Below are positions 8,941 to 19,182 of a stretch of 64,000 nt of DNA, one piece after another. Made by a program: the position numbers and the translations under genes. The DNA comes from Flavisphingopyxis soli. GTDB taxonomy: Bacteria; Pseudomonadota; Alphaproteobacteria; Sphingomonadales; Sphingomonadaceae. The DNA is taken from positions 186,001 to 250,000 of the forward strand of contig NZ_VOPY01000002.1 in assembly GCF_007995095.1 (NCBI RefSeq). The letters run 5' to 3'. Under the pieces are notes generated by a model that had not been told where the DNA came from, did no database searches, and saw only the letters and a program-made list of their open reading frames with translations. Numbering within the stretch: the first letter of the stretch is position 1; each line of letters opens with the position of its first letter.

Positions 8941-10380
8941 ATGACCATCGATGCCACCGCATTGATCCTCGCGCGCGCGCAGTTCGCGTTTACCGTCAGT
9001 TTCCATTTCATCTTTCCGGCGTTTTCGATCGGTTTGGCGAGTTACCTTGCCGTGCTCGAGGGGCTGTGGCTCAAAACGGGCAAGCCGCTCTATCTCGACC
9101 TGTTCAAATACTGGCTCAAGATCTTCTCGGTCGCGTTCGCGATGGGCGTCGTCTCGGGTATCGTCATGAGCTACCAGTTCGGTACCAACTGGGCGGTGTT
9201 CTCCGACAAGGCGGGCCCGGTGATCGGGCCGCTGATGGCCTATGAAGTGCTCACCGCCTTCTTCCTCGAGGCAGGCTTCCTCGGCGTGATGCTGTTCGGC
9301 ATGAACAAGGTCGGCAAGAAGCTCCACTTTGCCGCGACCTTGATGGTCGCGCTCGGCACCGCGGTGTCGGCATTCTGGATCATCTCGGTCAACAGCTGGA
9401 TGCAGACGCCGGTCGGCTATGAAATCGGCGCCAATGGGCAGTTCCTGCCGGGACCGAGCTGGTGGGCGATCGTGTTCAACCCCAGCTTCCCCTATCGCCT
9501 CGTCCACACGGTTATCGCCGCGTACCTGACCACCGCGCTCGTCGTCGGCGGCGTCGGTGCGTGGCATCTGCTCAAGGACAAGGGCAATGCGCACGCGCGA
9601 AAGATGTTCTCGATGGCGATGTGGATGGCCGCGCTCGTCGCGCCGGTCCAGATTTTCGTCGGCGACCTGCACGGGCTCAACACGCTCGAGTATCAGCCGG
9701 CCAAGGTGATGGCGATGGAAGGGCATTTCGAGAGCCACCCCGACGGCGCGCCATTGTACCTGTTCGGCATTCCCGACCAGGCCAACCAGCGGCTCGACTA
9801 TGCGATCGGCATTCCCAAGGCCTCGTCGCTCATCCTCAAGCACGATCCCAATGCCCCGCTCGCCGGTCTCGACACGATCAAGCGTGCCGACCAGCCGCCC
9901 GTTGCGATCGTCTTCTGGACCTTCCGCATCATGGTCGGGATCGGTTTCGCGATGCTCGGCCTTGGCCTGTGGAGCCTGTTCGCGCGCGCTCGCGGGCGGC
10001 TGTACGACTGGCGCGGCCTGCACCGCGCGGCGATCGTCATGGCGCCGATGGGCTTTGTCGCGGTGATCGCGGGCTGGGCGACGACCGAGGTCGGTCGCCA
10101 GCCATTCACCATCTATGGCCTGCTGCGCACCGCCGACAGCGTCAGCCCGCTGAGCGCGCCCGCTGTCGCGGTCAGCCTGGCCGCCTTCGCGATCGTCTAT
10201 AGCGCGGTGTTCGGCGTTGGCGTCTGGTACATATTGCGCCTGATGGCCTCCTCGCCGCACACCGGCGAAATGGGGGTCAAGCGCACCGAGCGTGGCCCGA
10301 CGCGGACGGCGGGGATCACCCCGGGGCCTGCGCAGGGGCCGCGCGAGCGCCCGATCGACCCGCCGACGGGAGACGCGTGA
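8941..10380 (+). CDS. cydA: Cytochrome bd ubiquinol oxidase subunit I
   Basis: Catalytic subunit of the cytochrome bd quinol oxidase, which reduces O2 to water in the inner membrane without pumping protons. The 479-residue product has a short Q-loop of the cyanide-insensitive (CioA) kind. Likely haem ligands are visible: His22 in SFHFIFP, His in RLVHTVIAAYL, and Met in FWTFRIMVGIG. The usually conserved GRQPW motif reads GRQPF here. The ATG at 8941 is supported by a strong AGGAGGT ten bases upstream; a GTG at 8929 overlaps that SD and is rejected. The C-terminal tail is Pro/Arg-rich. The stop overlaps the cydB ATG by one base. Confidence 0.95.
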   Translation: MTIDATALILARAQFAFTVSFHFIFPAFSIGLASYLAVLEGLWLKTGKPLYLDLFKYWLKIFSVAFAMGVVSGIVMSYQFGTNWAVFSDKAGPVIGPLMAYEVLTAFFLEAGFLGVMLFGMNKVGKKLHFAATLMVALGTAVSAFWIISVNSWMQTPVGYEIGANGQFLPGPSWWAIVFNPSFPYRLVHTVIAAYLTTALVVGGVGAWHLLKDKGNAHARKMFSMAMWMAALVAPVQIFVGDLHGLNTLEYQPAKVMAMEGHFESHPDGAPLYLFGIPDQANQRLDYAIGIPKASSLILKHDPNAPLAGLDTIKRADQPPVAIVFWTFRIMVGIGFAMLGLGLWSLFARARGRLYDWRGLHRAAIVMAPMGFVAVIAGWATTEVGRQPFTIYGLLRTADSVSPLSAPAVAVSLAAFAIVYSAVFGVGVWYILRLMASSPHTGEMGVKRTERGPTRTAGITPGPAQGPRERPIDPPTGDA

Positions 10381-11387
10381 TGACCGCCAATTTCGACCTG
10401 ACCGTCATCTGGGCGTTCATCATTGCCTTTGCCGTGATGATGTACGTCGTCATGGACGGCTTCGACCTCGGCATCGGCATTCTCTTCCCGAGCTTTCAGG
10501 TGGGTGAAGAGCGCGACGCCGCGATGAACGCGATCGCGCCCGTGTGGGACGGCAACGAAACCTGGCTCGTGCTTGGCGGTGGCGGCCTGCTTGCAGCCTT
10601 TCCGCTCGCCTATGCCGTCGTCCTGCCGGCGACCTATCCGCTGATCATCGCGATGCTGCTCGGCCTCGTCTTTCGCGGCGTGGCGTTCGAATTTCGCTGG
10701 CGCGATCCGCGCCACCGCCGCTTCTGGGACTTCGCGTTCTGCGGCGGTTCATTCGTCGCGGCGCTGAGCCAAGGCATGGTCCTCGGCGCGCTGCTGCAGG
10801 GGATCACCGTCGCCGACCGCGCCTATGCCGGCAGCTGGTTCGACTGGCTGACGCCCTATACGCTGCTCACCGGGCTCGGCACCGTTGCGGGCTATGCGCT
10901 GCTCGGCTCGTGCTGGCTGGTGTGGAAGACGCAAGGGCGCGGGCAGGACCATGCCTATCGCCTCGCGCGCTATGCCGCCTTTGCGACATTGGCGCTGATG
11001 GCGGCGGTCAGCCTCTACAATCTCGGCCTTCACCCCGATTATCGCGCCCGCTGGCTGTCGATGCCCGCGCTCGCCTTTGCCGCGCCGGTACCGATCGTGA
11101 CGGGGATATTGGCGTGGCAGCTGATCCGCGCGCTGGCCAAAAGGCGCGAGGCGACACCCTTCTGGCTGTCACTCGGGCTGTTCCTGCTCGGCATGGCGGG
11201 GCTCGGCGTGACGATCTGGCCCTATGTCGTGCCCAATGCGCTGACGATCTGGGACGCCGCCGCGCCCGAACGCAGCCAGGTCTTCATGCTCGTCGGCGTC
11301 GCGATCATCATGCCCGTGATCCTTGCCTATACCGGCTGGGCGTACTGGGTGTTCCGCGGCAAGGTCGATGCCGACGGCTATCACTGA
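10380..11387 (+). CDS. cydB: Cytochrome bd ubiquinol oxidase subunit II
   Basis: Second membrane subunit of the bd oxidase, which stabilises the complex. The 335-residue product is polytopic, with the family-typical first helix (FAVMMYVVMDGFDLGIGILF) and WDGNETWLVLGGG near residue 55. The ATG overlaps the cydA stop (TGATG), so the pair is translationally coupled. A DUF2474 microprotein follows 13 bases later. The bd oxidase is relatively resistant to inhibitors and often serves under low O2 or metal stress. Its placement beside the copper genes may be functional or chance. Confidence 0.95.
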   Translation: MTANFDLTVIWAFIIAFAVMMYVVMDGFDLGIGILFPSFQVGEERDAAMNAIAPVWDGNETWLVLGGGGLLAAFPLAYAVVLPATYPLIIAMLLGLVFRGVAFEFRWRDPRHRRFWDFAFCGGSFVAALSQGMVLGALLQGITVADRAYAGSWFDWLTPYTLLTGLGTVAGYALLGSCWLVWKTQGRGQDHAYRLARYAAFATLALMAAVSLYNLGLHPDYRARWLSMPALAFAAPVPIVTGILAWQLIRALAKRREATPFWLSLGLFLLGMAGLGVTIWPYVVPNALTIWDAAAPERSQVFMLVGVAIIMPVILAYTGWAYWVFRGKVDADGYH

Positions 11388-11400
11388 TGGGCCGGCATTG

Positions 11401-11547
11401 ATGCGCTGGGAACCGAAACTCGAGGGCGGCGATCGCGGCGATGCCCGGCCGCTGTGGCAGCGGCTCGGCTGGCTCGTCCTCATCTGGGTCGCGAGCGTCG
11501 CCGCATTGGGGGCGGTCGCCTACCTCCTGCGGCTGTGGATCGCCTGA
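11401..11547 (+). CDS. DUF2474 small membrane protein of the bd oxidase operon
   Basis: A 48-residue protein starting MRWEPKLEGG at ATG 11401, with a short polar N-terminus and one transmembrane helix (LGWLVLIWVASVAALGAVAY) ending LLRLWIA. This matches the DUF2474 pattern, a family regularly found downstream of CioAB-type cydAB. By analogy with CydX, a one-helix stabilising subunit of the E. coli bd oxidase, it may be an accessory subunit; that role is inference. It lies 13 bases after cydB on the same strand. Its stop is 16 bases from the convergent copB stop. Confidence 0.75.
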   Translation: MRWEPKLEGGDRGDARPLWQRLGWLVLIWVASVAALGAVAYLLRLWIA

Positions 11548-11563
11548 CGCACCAGCTGCGCCA

Positions 11564-12838
11564 TCAGAACCAGAAGCGCACGCCCGCGACATAATTGGTA
11601 ACGCTGGGGTCGTGGCCGGCTGCGCGCGCGAAATCTGCGCTGCCGCCAAGCTTCCATTCCTGTTCGACGCCGATATAGGGCGCGAATTCGCGGGCGAATT
11701 CATAGCGCAGGCGCACGCCCAGTTCGAGCGAGTCGATCCCGGCGCCGATGCCGAGAGCGGGGATGTCCTGAGCGGCCAGATTGACCTCGCCGCGCGGCTG
11801 GAGGATCAGGCGCTGCGTGATGCGCTGGTCGTATTCGGCCTCGATCCGCGCGGTGACGTCACCCTTGTTCGACAGGAATGCGGCCGCGTCGATGTCGAAC
11901 AGATAGGGCGCCAGCCCCTGGACGCCGATGACTGCGTGCGTCCGGTCGGGACCTGCCAGGTCCTGCCGCACGCCCGCCTGGAGGTCGAACCAGGGGCCGA
12001 TCGCGTGGCTCCACAGCGCCTGGACCTCGGCCTGCTCGGGCTTTTCGCCGAAGCTGCCTTCGCCCTCGCTCTTGAACCAGAATTTGTCGATGTCGCCGCC
12101 ATAATAGCCCTGGACGTCCCACAAATAGCCGTCGCGGCCCTGGCGCGCGCGGTATTCGGCGCGGTCAGCCATGAACCAGGCAAAGGACTGACCGCCGGTG
12201 TCATGCTTCAACGCCTCGCGTGCTTCGCGCATCGCTTCGGCTCCGTAGATCGCCTCGGCGGCGCGCGCCGGGCCGCTGCCAGCCTCGGGAGGTGGCGGCG
12301 CAAGCGGGATCGGCGCAAGCGGGACCGGCATGGCCATCGCATCGCCGCCCGTTGCGGCGTGATCCATCGGCATGGCGGGATCCATCGCCCCGTGATCCAT
12401 CGCTCCATGGTCCATCGCCATCGCGGGATCCATCGCCCCGTGGTCCATCGCGCCGTGGTCCATCGCTCCATGGTCCATCGCCCCGTGATCCATCTGGTCC
12501 ATCGGCATCGTCGGATCCATCGCGTCACCCATCGGCATCGCCTCGCCCATACTGCCATGGTCCATCGCCGCAGTGGGCGTCGTCGGAGCCTGGGCGGCAG
12601 CCTTCGGCTTGGCGGGCGCCGGTTTCCTGACCGGAGCGGGCGCTTTTTTGACCGGAGCCGCAGCCTTCTTGGCAGGGGCCGCCGGCTTCTTCGCCGGTGC
12701 GGGCGCGGGCTTCTTGGCCGGAGCCGGAGCCGGCTTCTTCGCCGGAGCGGGCATCGGCATCGTCATCGTATGGCCGCTGTGCTGCGCCAGCGCCGGGCTC
12801 GCGACGCCGAGCATCAGGATCGTGATCAGCGTTTTCAT
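11564..12838 (-). CDS. copB: Outer-membrane copper resistance protein CopB
   Basis: CopB/PcoB-family copper protein of 424 residues. The order is a signal peptide (MKTLITILMLGVASPALAQ), a Lys/Ala/Pro-rich stretch at about residues 28-85 built from PAPAKK-like units, a Met/His-rich segment at about 95-170 with repeated MDHGA units, and a C-terminal CopB domain predicted as an outer-membrane barrel (GYLWDVQGYYGGDIDKFWFK) ending in aromatic YVAGVRFWF. Met/His repeats of this kind bind copper. The Lys/Ala/Pro stretch is unusual for the family. The start overlaps the copA stop by 4 bases (ATGA), so the two are coupled. Confidence 0.9.
   Translation of the reverse strand: MKTLITILMLGVASPALAQHSGHTMTMPMPAPAKKPAPAPAKKPAPAPAKKPAAPAKKAAAPVKKAPAPVRKPAPAKPKAAAQAPTTPTAAMDHGSMGEAMPMGDAMDPTMPMDQMDHGAMDHGAMDHGAMDHGAMDPAMAMDHGAMDHGAMDPAMPMDHAATGGDAMAMPVPLAPIPLAPPPPEAGSGPARAAEAIYGAEAMREAREALKHDTGGQSFAWFMADRAEYRARQGRDGYLWDVQGYYGGDIDKFWFKSEGEGSFGEKPEQAEVQALWSHAIGPWFDLQAGVRQDLAGPDRTHAVIGVQGLAPYLFDIDAAAFLSNKGDVTARIEAEYDQRITQRLILQPRGEVNLAAQDIPALGIGAGIDSLELGVRLRYEFAREFAPYIGVEQEWKLGGSADFARAAGHDPSVTNYVAGVRFWF
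12345..12560 (-). repeat. Degenerate tandem repeat encoding MDHGA units in copB
   Basis: About ten imperfect copies of a 15-base unit, encoding MDHGA or MD-PAMP variants of the copper-binding segment of CopB. Near-identical neighbouring copies (12395-12490) suggest the array can expand or contract by slippage. Confidence 0.8.
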
Positions 12839-14685
12839 GCGCTTGCTCCCGTCGGGGATTCAACGGTGACGATCTGGAACATCCCGGCGTGCATGTGGAA
12901 CAGCAAGTGACAGTGGAATGCCCAGTCGCCGGGCTCGTTCGCGGTGAGATCGAAGGTAACGCTGCTACCCGGCTGGACGTTGACGGTGTGCTTGCGCGGC
13001 TGGTGCGCGGGATCCTGGCCATTGACGACTTCGAAGAAATGGCCGTGGAGATGGATCGGGTGCACCATCATCGTGTCGTTGATCAATTTGACCCGGACCC
13101 GCTCGTCATAGGCAAAGCGGATCGGCTGCTCCGACACCGCGGCGAACTTCTTGCCGTCGAACGACCACATGAAGCGTTCCATGTTACCGGTGAGGTGGAT
13201 TTCCATCGCGCGGCTGGGCGTGCGCCGGTCCGTGTTGGCTTCGAGTGCAGACAGCTGGCGATAATTGAGGACGCGGTGGTCGACCTTGTCGAGACCGAGC
13301 CCGGGATAGCCCGTGCGGTCCTGCGGGTTCATCGCGACCATGTCGAGGCCGGGGCCGACCTTGACTTGCGGCGGCAGCATCGACGTGTCGCGCATGTTCA
13401 TGCCCGCCATCGATCGCATCGCCATATCGCCCCCCGCCATATCGCCCCCCGCCATATCGCCCATCGCGTCGTCGGGCTTGGCGGCCGGTGCGGGCGTATG
13501 CCCCATCGCAGCGTGATCCATCGCCGGGTCGGCAGCAGGAGCGCCGCCCATCTGCATATCGCCATGACCGCCGCCCATGCCCATGTCGGCCATCGTCAGC
13601 AGGATCGGTTCGCGCAGCGCGGGCACAGCGGCACGCATGCCGGCCGCCGGGGTCAGCATCGCAATGCCCATGCCCGAACGGTCCATCGCCTCGGCGACGA
13701 TCGCAAAGGCCTGTTCGCGCGTCGGTTCGACGATCACGTCGTAGGTTTCTGCGGTGCCGATCTGGAATTCGTCGATCTCGACCGGGCGGATATTCTGCCC
13801 GTCGGCGGCAACGACGGTCATCGCGAGGCCGGGAATGCGGATGTTGAAAAAGCTCATCGCGCTGCCGTTGATGAAGCGCAGCCGGACGCGTTCGCCGGGG
13901 CGGAACATCAGTTCGTGATTGTCGTCGGGGCCGTGGCCGTTGAGCAGATAGGTGTAGGTCGAACCCGACACGTCGAGGATGTCGGTCGGCATCATCCGCA
14001 TCTTGCCCCACATCAGCCGGTCCGCGGCCGAGAGCGGATAATCGTCGGTCAGCGTCGTCTTTTGATGATTGAAATAGGCATCGCCCTTCTTGAGCTTGGC
14101 CATGATCGAGTGCGGATGCATCGGCGTGAATTCGCTGAGCAGCACGACATAGTCGCGGTCCGCCGCATAGGGGTCGGCGCCGGCGGGATCTACGACGATC
14201 GGCCCGTAATGGCCGGCCTGTTCCTGCAGGCCCGAGTGACTGTGCCACCAATAGGTGCCGTTCTGGCGCACCTTGAAGGCGGCGGTATAGGTCTCGCCGG
14301 GCTTGATGCCCGGAAAGCTGACGCCCGGCACGCCGTCGAACTGGAACGGGAGCAGAATGCCGTGCCAGTGGATCGAGCTGTCGATCGCGAGGTTGTTGGT
14401 GACGTTGAGCGTGACCTCCTGGCCTTCGCGCAGGCGGATCAGCGGGCCGGGCACCGAGCCATTGACCGCAAACGCATGGCCAACACGCCCGCCGGTCGCG
14501 AACATGCCTTCCCCGATCGCAAGATCGATCGACGCACCAGAGACCTGATCGAATCCCTGGCGGACGGTACCATGCGCCAGGTTGGCGCCGCGCGCCCAGG
14601 CCGGCATGGGAGCGGTCAAGGCAAGGCCGCCGAACAGCGCGGAAGCGCGCAATATCGAGCGGCGGTCATACGGGTCGTTTAACAT
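12835..14685 (-). CDS. copA: Periplasmic multicopper oxidase CopA (copper resistance)
   Basis: CopA/PcoA-type multicopper oxidase, which oxidises Cu(I) and sequesters copper in the periplasm. The 616-residue product starts at 14685, giving a twin-arginine signal (DRRSILRASALFGGLALTAP). All four copper-site motifs are present: HWHG near residue 95, HSHSG near 140, HPIHLHGH near 550, and HCHLLFHMHAGM near 595. A Met/His/Gly-rich insert at about residues 365-450 contains MAGGDMAGGDMAM repeats. In-frame codons upstream cross the operator and are not used. It diverges from the CsoR-like gene across a shared 68-base control region and overlaps copB by 4 bases. Confidence 0.94.
   Translation of the reverse strand: MLNDPYDRRSILRASALFGGLALTAPMPAWARGANLAHGTVRQGFDQVSGASIDLAIGEGMFATGGRVGHAFAVNGSVPGPLIRLREGQEVTLNVTNNLAIDSSIHWHGILLPFQFDGVPGVSFPGIKPGETYTAAFKVRQNGTYWWHSHSGLQEQAGHYGPIVVDPAGADPYAADRDYVVLLSEFTPMHPHSIMAKLKKGDAYFNHQKTTLTDDYPLSAADRLMWGKMRMMPTDILDVSGSTYTYLLNGHGPDDNHELMFRPGERVRLRFINGSAMSFFNIRIPGLAMTVVAADGQNIRPVEIDEFQIGTAETYDVIVEPTREQAFAIVAEAMDRSGMGIAMLTPAAGMRAAVPALREPILLTMADMGMGGGHGDMQMGGAPAADPAMDHAAMGHTPAPAAKPDDAMGDMAGGDMAGGDMAMRSMAGMNMRDTSMLPPQVKVGPGLDMVAMNPQDRTGYPGLGLDKVDHRVLNYRQLSALEANTDRRTPSRAMEIHLTGNMERFMWSFDGKKFAAVSEQPIRFAYDERVRVKLINDTMMVHPIHLHGHFFEVVNGQDPAHQPRKHTVNVQPGSSVTFDLTANEPGDWAFHCHLLFHMHAGMFQIVTVESPTGASA
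13420..13470 (-). repeat. 15-base tandem repeats within copA
   Basis: Two perfect copies and one diverged copy of a 15-base unit encode GGDMA in the Met-rich insert of CopA. This is the same kind of in-frame expansion as in copB. Confidence 0.7.
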
Positions 14686-14688
14686 CAC

Positions 14689-14743
14689 GCTTGTAATCTC
14701 CTGCAAGTCTGCGCATATATACCCCCCTAGGGTATTTACAAGC
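14689..14743. promoter_or_regulatory. CsoR-type operator between copA and the repressor gene
   Basis: The 68-base gap between the divergent genes holds a central G/C-block palindrome ATACCCCCCTAGGGTAT (14719-14735). It is flanked by an 8-base inverted repeat, GCTTGTAA (14689-14696) and TTACAAGC (14736-14743). Palindromes with a C-run, a short TA-containing centre and a G-run, bordered by A/T, are the known operator type of CsoR/RcnR repressors. Its position lets one repressor control both arms of the island and itself. Repressor binding here is inferred, not shown. Confidence 0.72.
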
Positions 14744-14753
14744 AGGGATTTCG

Positions 14754-15026
14754 ATGGCTCACCACTCAACCAGCACGCTCAATCGGTTCAAGCGGATCGA
14801 AGGGCAGGTACGCGGCGTCGCGCAAATGGTTGCAGACGATCGCTATTGCATCGACATCCTGACGCAGATCCAGGCGGTCAAGGCGGCACTGGCAAAAGCC
14901 GAAAGCGAAATCCTCAAAAACCACGCCGCCTGTTGTGTCGCCGAGGCGATCGGTTCGGGCGACCCGGCCGAACAACGCGCGAAATTCGACGAGCTCGTTG
15001 AGCTGTTCGAAAGGGTAAAGCGATGA
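14754..15026 (+). CDS. CsoR-family copper-sensing repressor
   Basis: All-helical repressor of the CsoR/RcnR/FrmR family (DUF156), 90 residues. The Cu(I)-type ligand set is visible as Cys32 (DRYCIDIL), His57 and Cys61 (NHAACCV). The 25- and 4-residue spacings match CsoR, not the His-rich Ni/Co-type RcnR. The family binds operator DNA when metal-free and releases it when Cu(I) binds. LNRFKRIEGQVRGV is the conserved N-terminal DNA-binding helix. The gene starts 19 bases from the palindrome and overlaps the cytochrome c gene by 4 bases. Copper as ligand is inferred from the residues and the neighbours. Confidence 0.88.
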   Translation: MAHHSTSTLNRFKRIEGQVRGVAQMVADDRYCIDILTQIQAVKAALAKAESEILKNHAACCVAEAIGSGDPAEQRAKFDELVELFERVKR

Positions 15027-15706
15027 CCGCGACCCCGGAGCCTGACATGAAGCCATTGCGCAAATTCGACCACCGCTACCATCTGCCCAGCCCGCATTTC
15101 ATCGGCGTGGCATCGATCGTCGTCCTCGTGCTTGGCGCGATCTTCATTTACGCGGGCGTCTATAATATCGGCGCCGATGCGCACCACGCGAGTGGCACCA
15201 CGGCCATGATCGAGCACATGCGCGAGCGTTCGATCGCGGTCCGCGCAGGCGATATCAAGCCTCCTGCCGATCTCGGCAGTGCCGAACGTATTGCCGCCGG
15301 TGCGGGCCTTTATGCCGAAATGTGCACCGGCTGCCATCTTGCGCCGGGCATGGCGCCGACCGAACTGAGCCAGGGCCTCTATCCCAAGGCGCCGGTGTTC
15401 AAGGGCGAGCCCGAACATGGACCGGGCGAGCAGTTCTGGGCGATCAAGCATGGCATCAAGATGACCGCGATGCCTGCCTGGGGCGTGACGCACAATGATG
15501 AGCTCATCTGGAACATGGTTGCCTTCGTGCAGAAACTGCCGGGCATGTCGCAGGCCGATTACGATCGTCTCGTCGCCAGCGCCCCCGCCGACCACGACGA
15601 AATGATGGAAGGCATGGCAGGCTCGCATCATGATGCCGCCGGCGAGGGCGCGATGCCGACACCCGCCGCCCATGCCGACCATGGCGCCGACGGCCACACC
15701 CACTAA
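15023..15706 (+). CDS. Membrane-anchored cytochrome c with His-rich tail
   Basis: A 227-residue monohaem c-type cytochrome. One N-terminal transmembrane helix (about residues 26-47) anchors a periplasmic domain with the haem motif CTGCH at 101-105 and a downstream Met (KHGIKMTAMPAWG) as the probable second axial ligand. The C-terminal 35 residues are rich in His, Asp and Met (HHDAAGEGAMPTPAAHADHG), which suggests metal binding. The ATG overlaps the repressor stop by 4 bases. An electron-transfer role with CopA or copper redox cycling is inferred from context; no characterised partner can be named. Confidence 0.85.
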   Translation: MTATPEPDMKPLRKFDHRYHLPSPHFIGVASIVVLVLGAIFIYAGVYNIGADAHHASGTTAMIEHMRERSIAVRAGDIKPPADLGSAERIAAGAGLYAEMCTGCHLAPGMAPTELSQGLYPKAPVFKGEPEHGPGEQFWAIKHGIKMTAMPAWGVTHNDELIWNMVAFVQKLPGMSQADYDRLVASAPADHDEMMEGMAGSHHDAAGEGAMPTPAAHADHGADGHTH

Positions 15707-15727
15707 CCCCCATCGCAGGAGCATATC

Positions 15728-16183
15728 ATGGCAAATATTCGGATCAGGCGTTTGACGACCGTGATGGCGGCATTGCTCGCCGCCGCGGGCACCACCGCGG
15801 CGCAGGCAGCGACCTACACGATGTTCCGCGATCCCGGCTGCGGCTGCTGCGAACAATGGGCGGCGCACGCGCAAAAGGGCCTGAGCGCTACGATCAGGGT
15901 GGTCAATGCCGCCGACATGGCCGCGGTCAAGGCGAAGTACAAAGTCCCCGTCGCGCTGCAATCGTGCCATACCGCGATCGTCGCGGGCTATGTCATCGAA
16001 GGCCATGTCCCCGCCGCCGATGTCGCGCGCCTGCTCAAGACGAAACCCAAGGGCGTCACCGGCCTCGCTGTTGCGGGCATGCCGATGGGGTCGCCCGGAA
16101 TGGAGCATGGCAACCATCGCCAGCCCTACAAGGTCATCGCCTTCGGGCCCGGGGGACAGAAGGTTTTCGCCAGTTACAATTAG
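15728..16183 (+). CDS. DUF411 periplasmic metal-binding protein (CopG-like)
   Basis: A 151-residue exported protein of the DUF411 family, which includes the copper-resistance protein CopG. The signal peptide ends near AAQAA. A thioredoxin-like core begins YTMFRDPGCGCCEQWAAH with a C-x-C-C cluster, followed by a second metal-ligand region (QSCHTAIVAGYVIEGHVP) and MPMGSPGMEHG near residue 120. These Cys, His and Met residues fit copper binding. It lies 21 bases after the cytochrome c gene with GGAGCA as an SD, between repressor and ATPase genes, so co-expression is expected. Confidence 0.87.
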   Translation: MANIRIRRLTTVMAALLAAAGTTAAQAATYTMFRDPGCGCCEQWAAHAQKGLSATIRVVNAADMAAVKAKYKVPVALQSCHTAIVAGYVIEGHVPAADVARLLKTKPKGVTGLAVAGMPMGSPGMEHGNHRQPYKVIAFGPGGQKVFASYN

Positions 16184-16232
16184 GTCGTGGCCCCCATCCG
16201 ACCGCTGAAACACATAAACCGGGAATCACATC

Positions 16233-18599
<2,367 letters not shown>

Positions 18600-18657
18600 A
18601 TCGCGCGTTGACCCTGTTGTTCGGGCAATTGTTACTAGGCAAGAAACAGGAGGAAAC

Positions 18658-19182
18658 ATGAACCAGGAACAGGGAAAGCCGCAGGGCAGCGCGATGAAAT
18701 ATCGCCGCTTCCTCGCGATGATCGCGACGTCGACCGTGGTGATGTTCGCGCTGATGTATTTGAACACCTACGCGTTCGATCACATCTTCTTCAGCCAGAC
18801 GCGGATGTGGATGGCGTTCCTGATGGGCGCGGCGATGGCGGTGATCATGCTCGCCTTCATGCTCGGCATGTACAAGGACCCGAAGAAGAACCTTGCGATC
18901 GTCGTCGCCTCGGTCGTGATCTTTGGCGGTTCGCTGTGGCTCGTGCGCAGCCAGGAGACCGTCGCCGACGTCGCCTACATGAAAGCGATGATCCCGCACC
19001 ATTCGATCGCGATCATGACCAGCGAGCGCGCGCACCTTCGCGATCCGCGCACGCGTGCACTGGCCGAGGGCATCATCGTCGCGCAGCGCCGCGAGATCGC
19101 CGAGATGAAATACCTGATCGAGGATATCGAGAAGAACGGGCCGCGCCCGACCGAAAAAAAGAAACAGGAGGCCGCACGATGA
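18658..19182 (+). CDS. DUF305 membrane protein
   Basis: A 174-residue protein with three predicted transmembrane segments (about residues 18-38, 45-65, 72-90). A DUF305 domain follows, with the signature MKAMIPHHSIAIMTSERA and a C-terminal helix rich in Lys and Glu. DUF305 proteins are ferritin-like four-helix proteins, and some, such as cyanobacterial CopM, bind copper. The start is the ATG at 18658, preceded by CAGGAGG; upstream in-frame codons are rejected. It lies 58 bases after the ATPase gene, and its stop overlaps the lipoprotein start by 4 bases. A copper role is inferred from neighbours. Confidence 0.85.
   Translation: MNQEQGKPQGSAMKYRRFLAMIATSTVVMFALMYLNTYAFDHIFFSQTRMWMAFLMGAAMAVIMLAFMLGMYKDPKKNLAIVVASVVIFGGSLWLVRSQETVADVAYMKAMIPHHSIAIMTSERAHLRDPRTRALAEGIIVAQRREIAEMKYLIEDIEKNGPRPTEKKKQEAAR

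Noticed and set aside
12889-14682. 597-residue plus-strand frame opposite copA
   Set aside because: Arg/His/Gln-rich, low-complexity product without motifs, fully antisense to a clear multicopper oxidase; an artefact of high GC codon bias.
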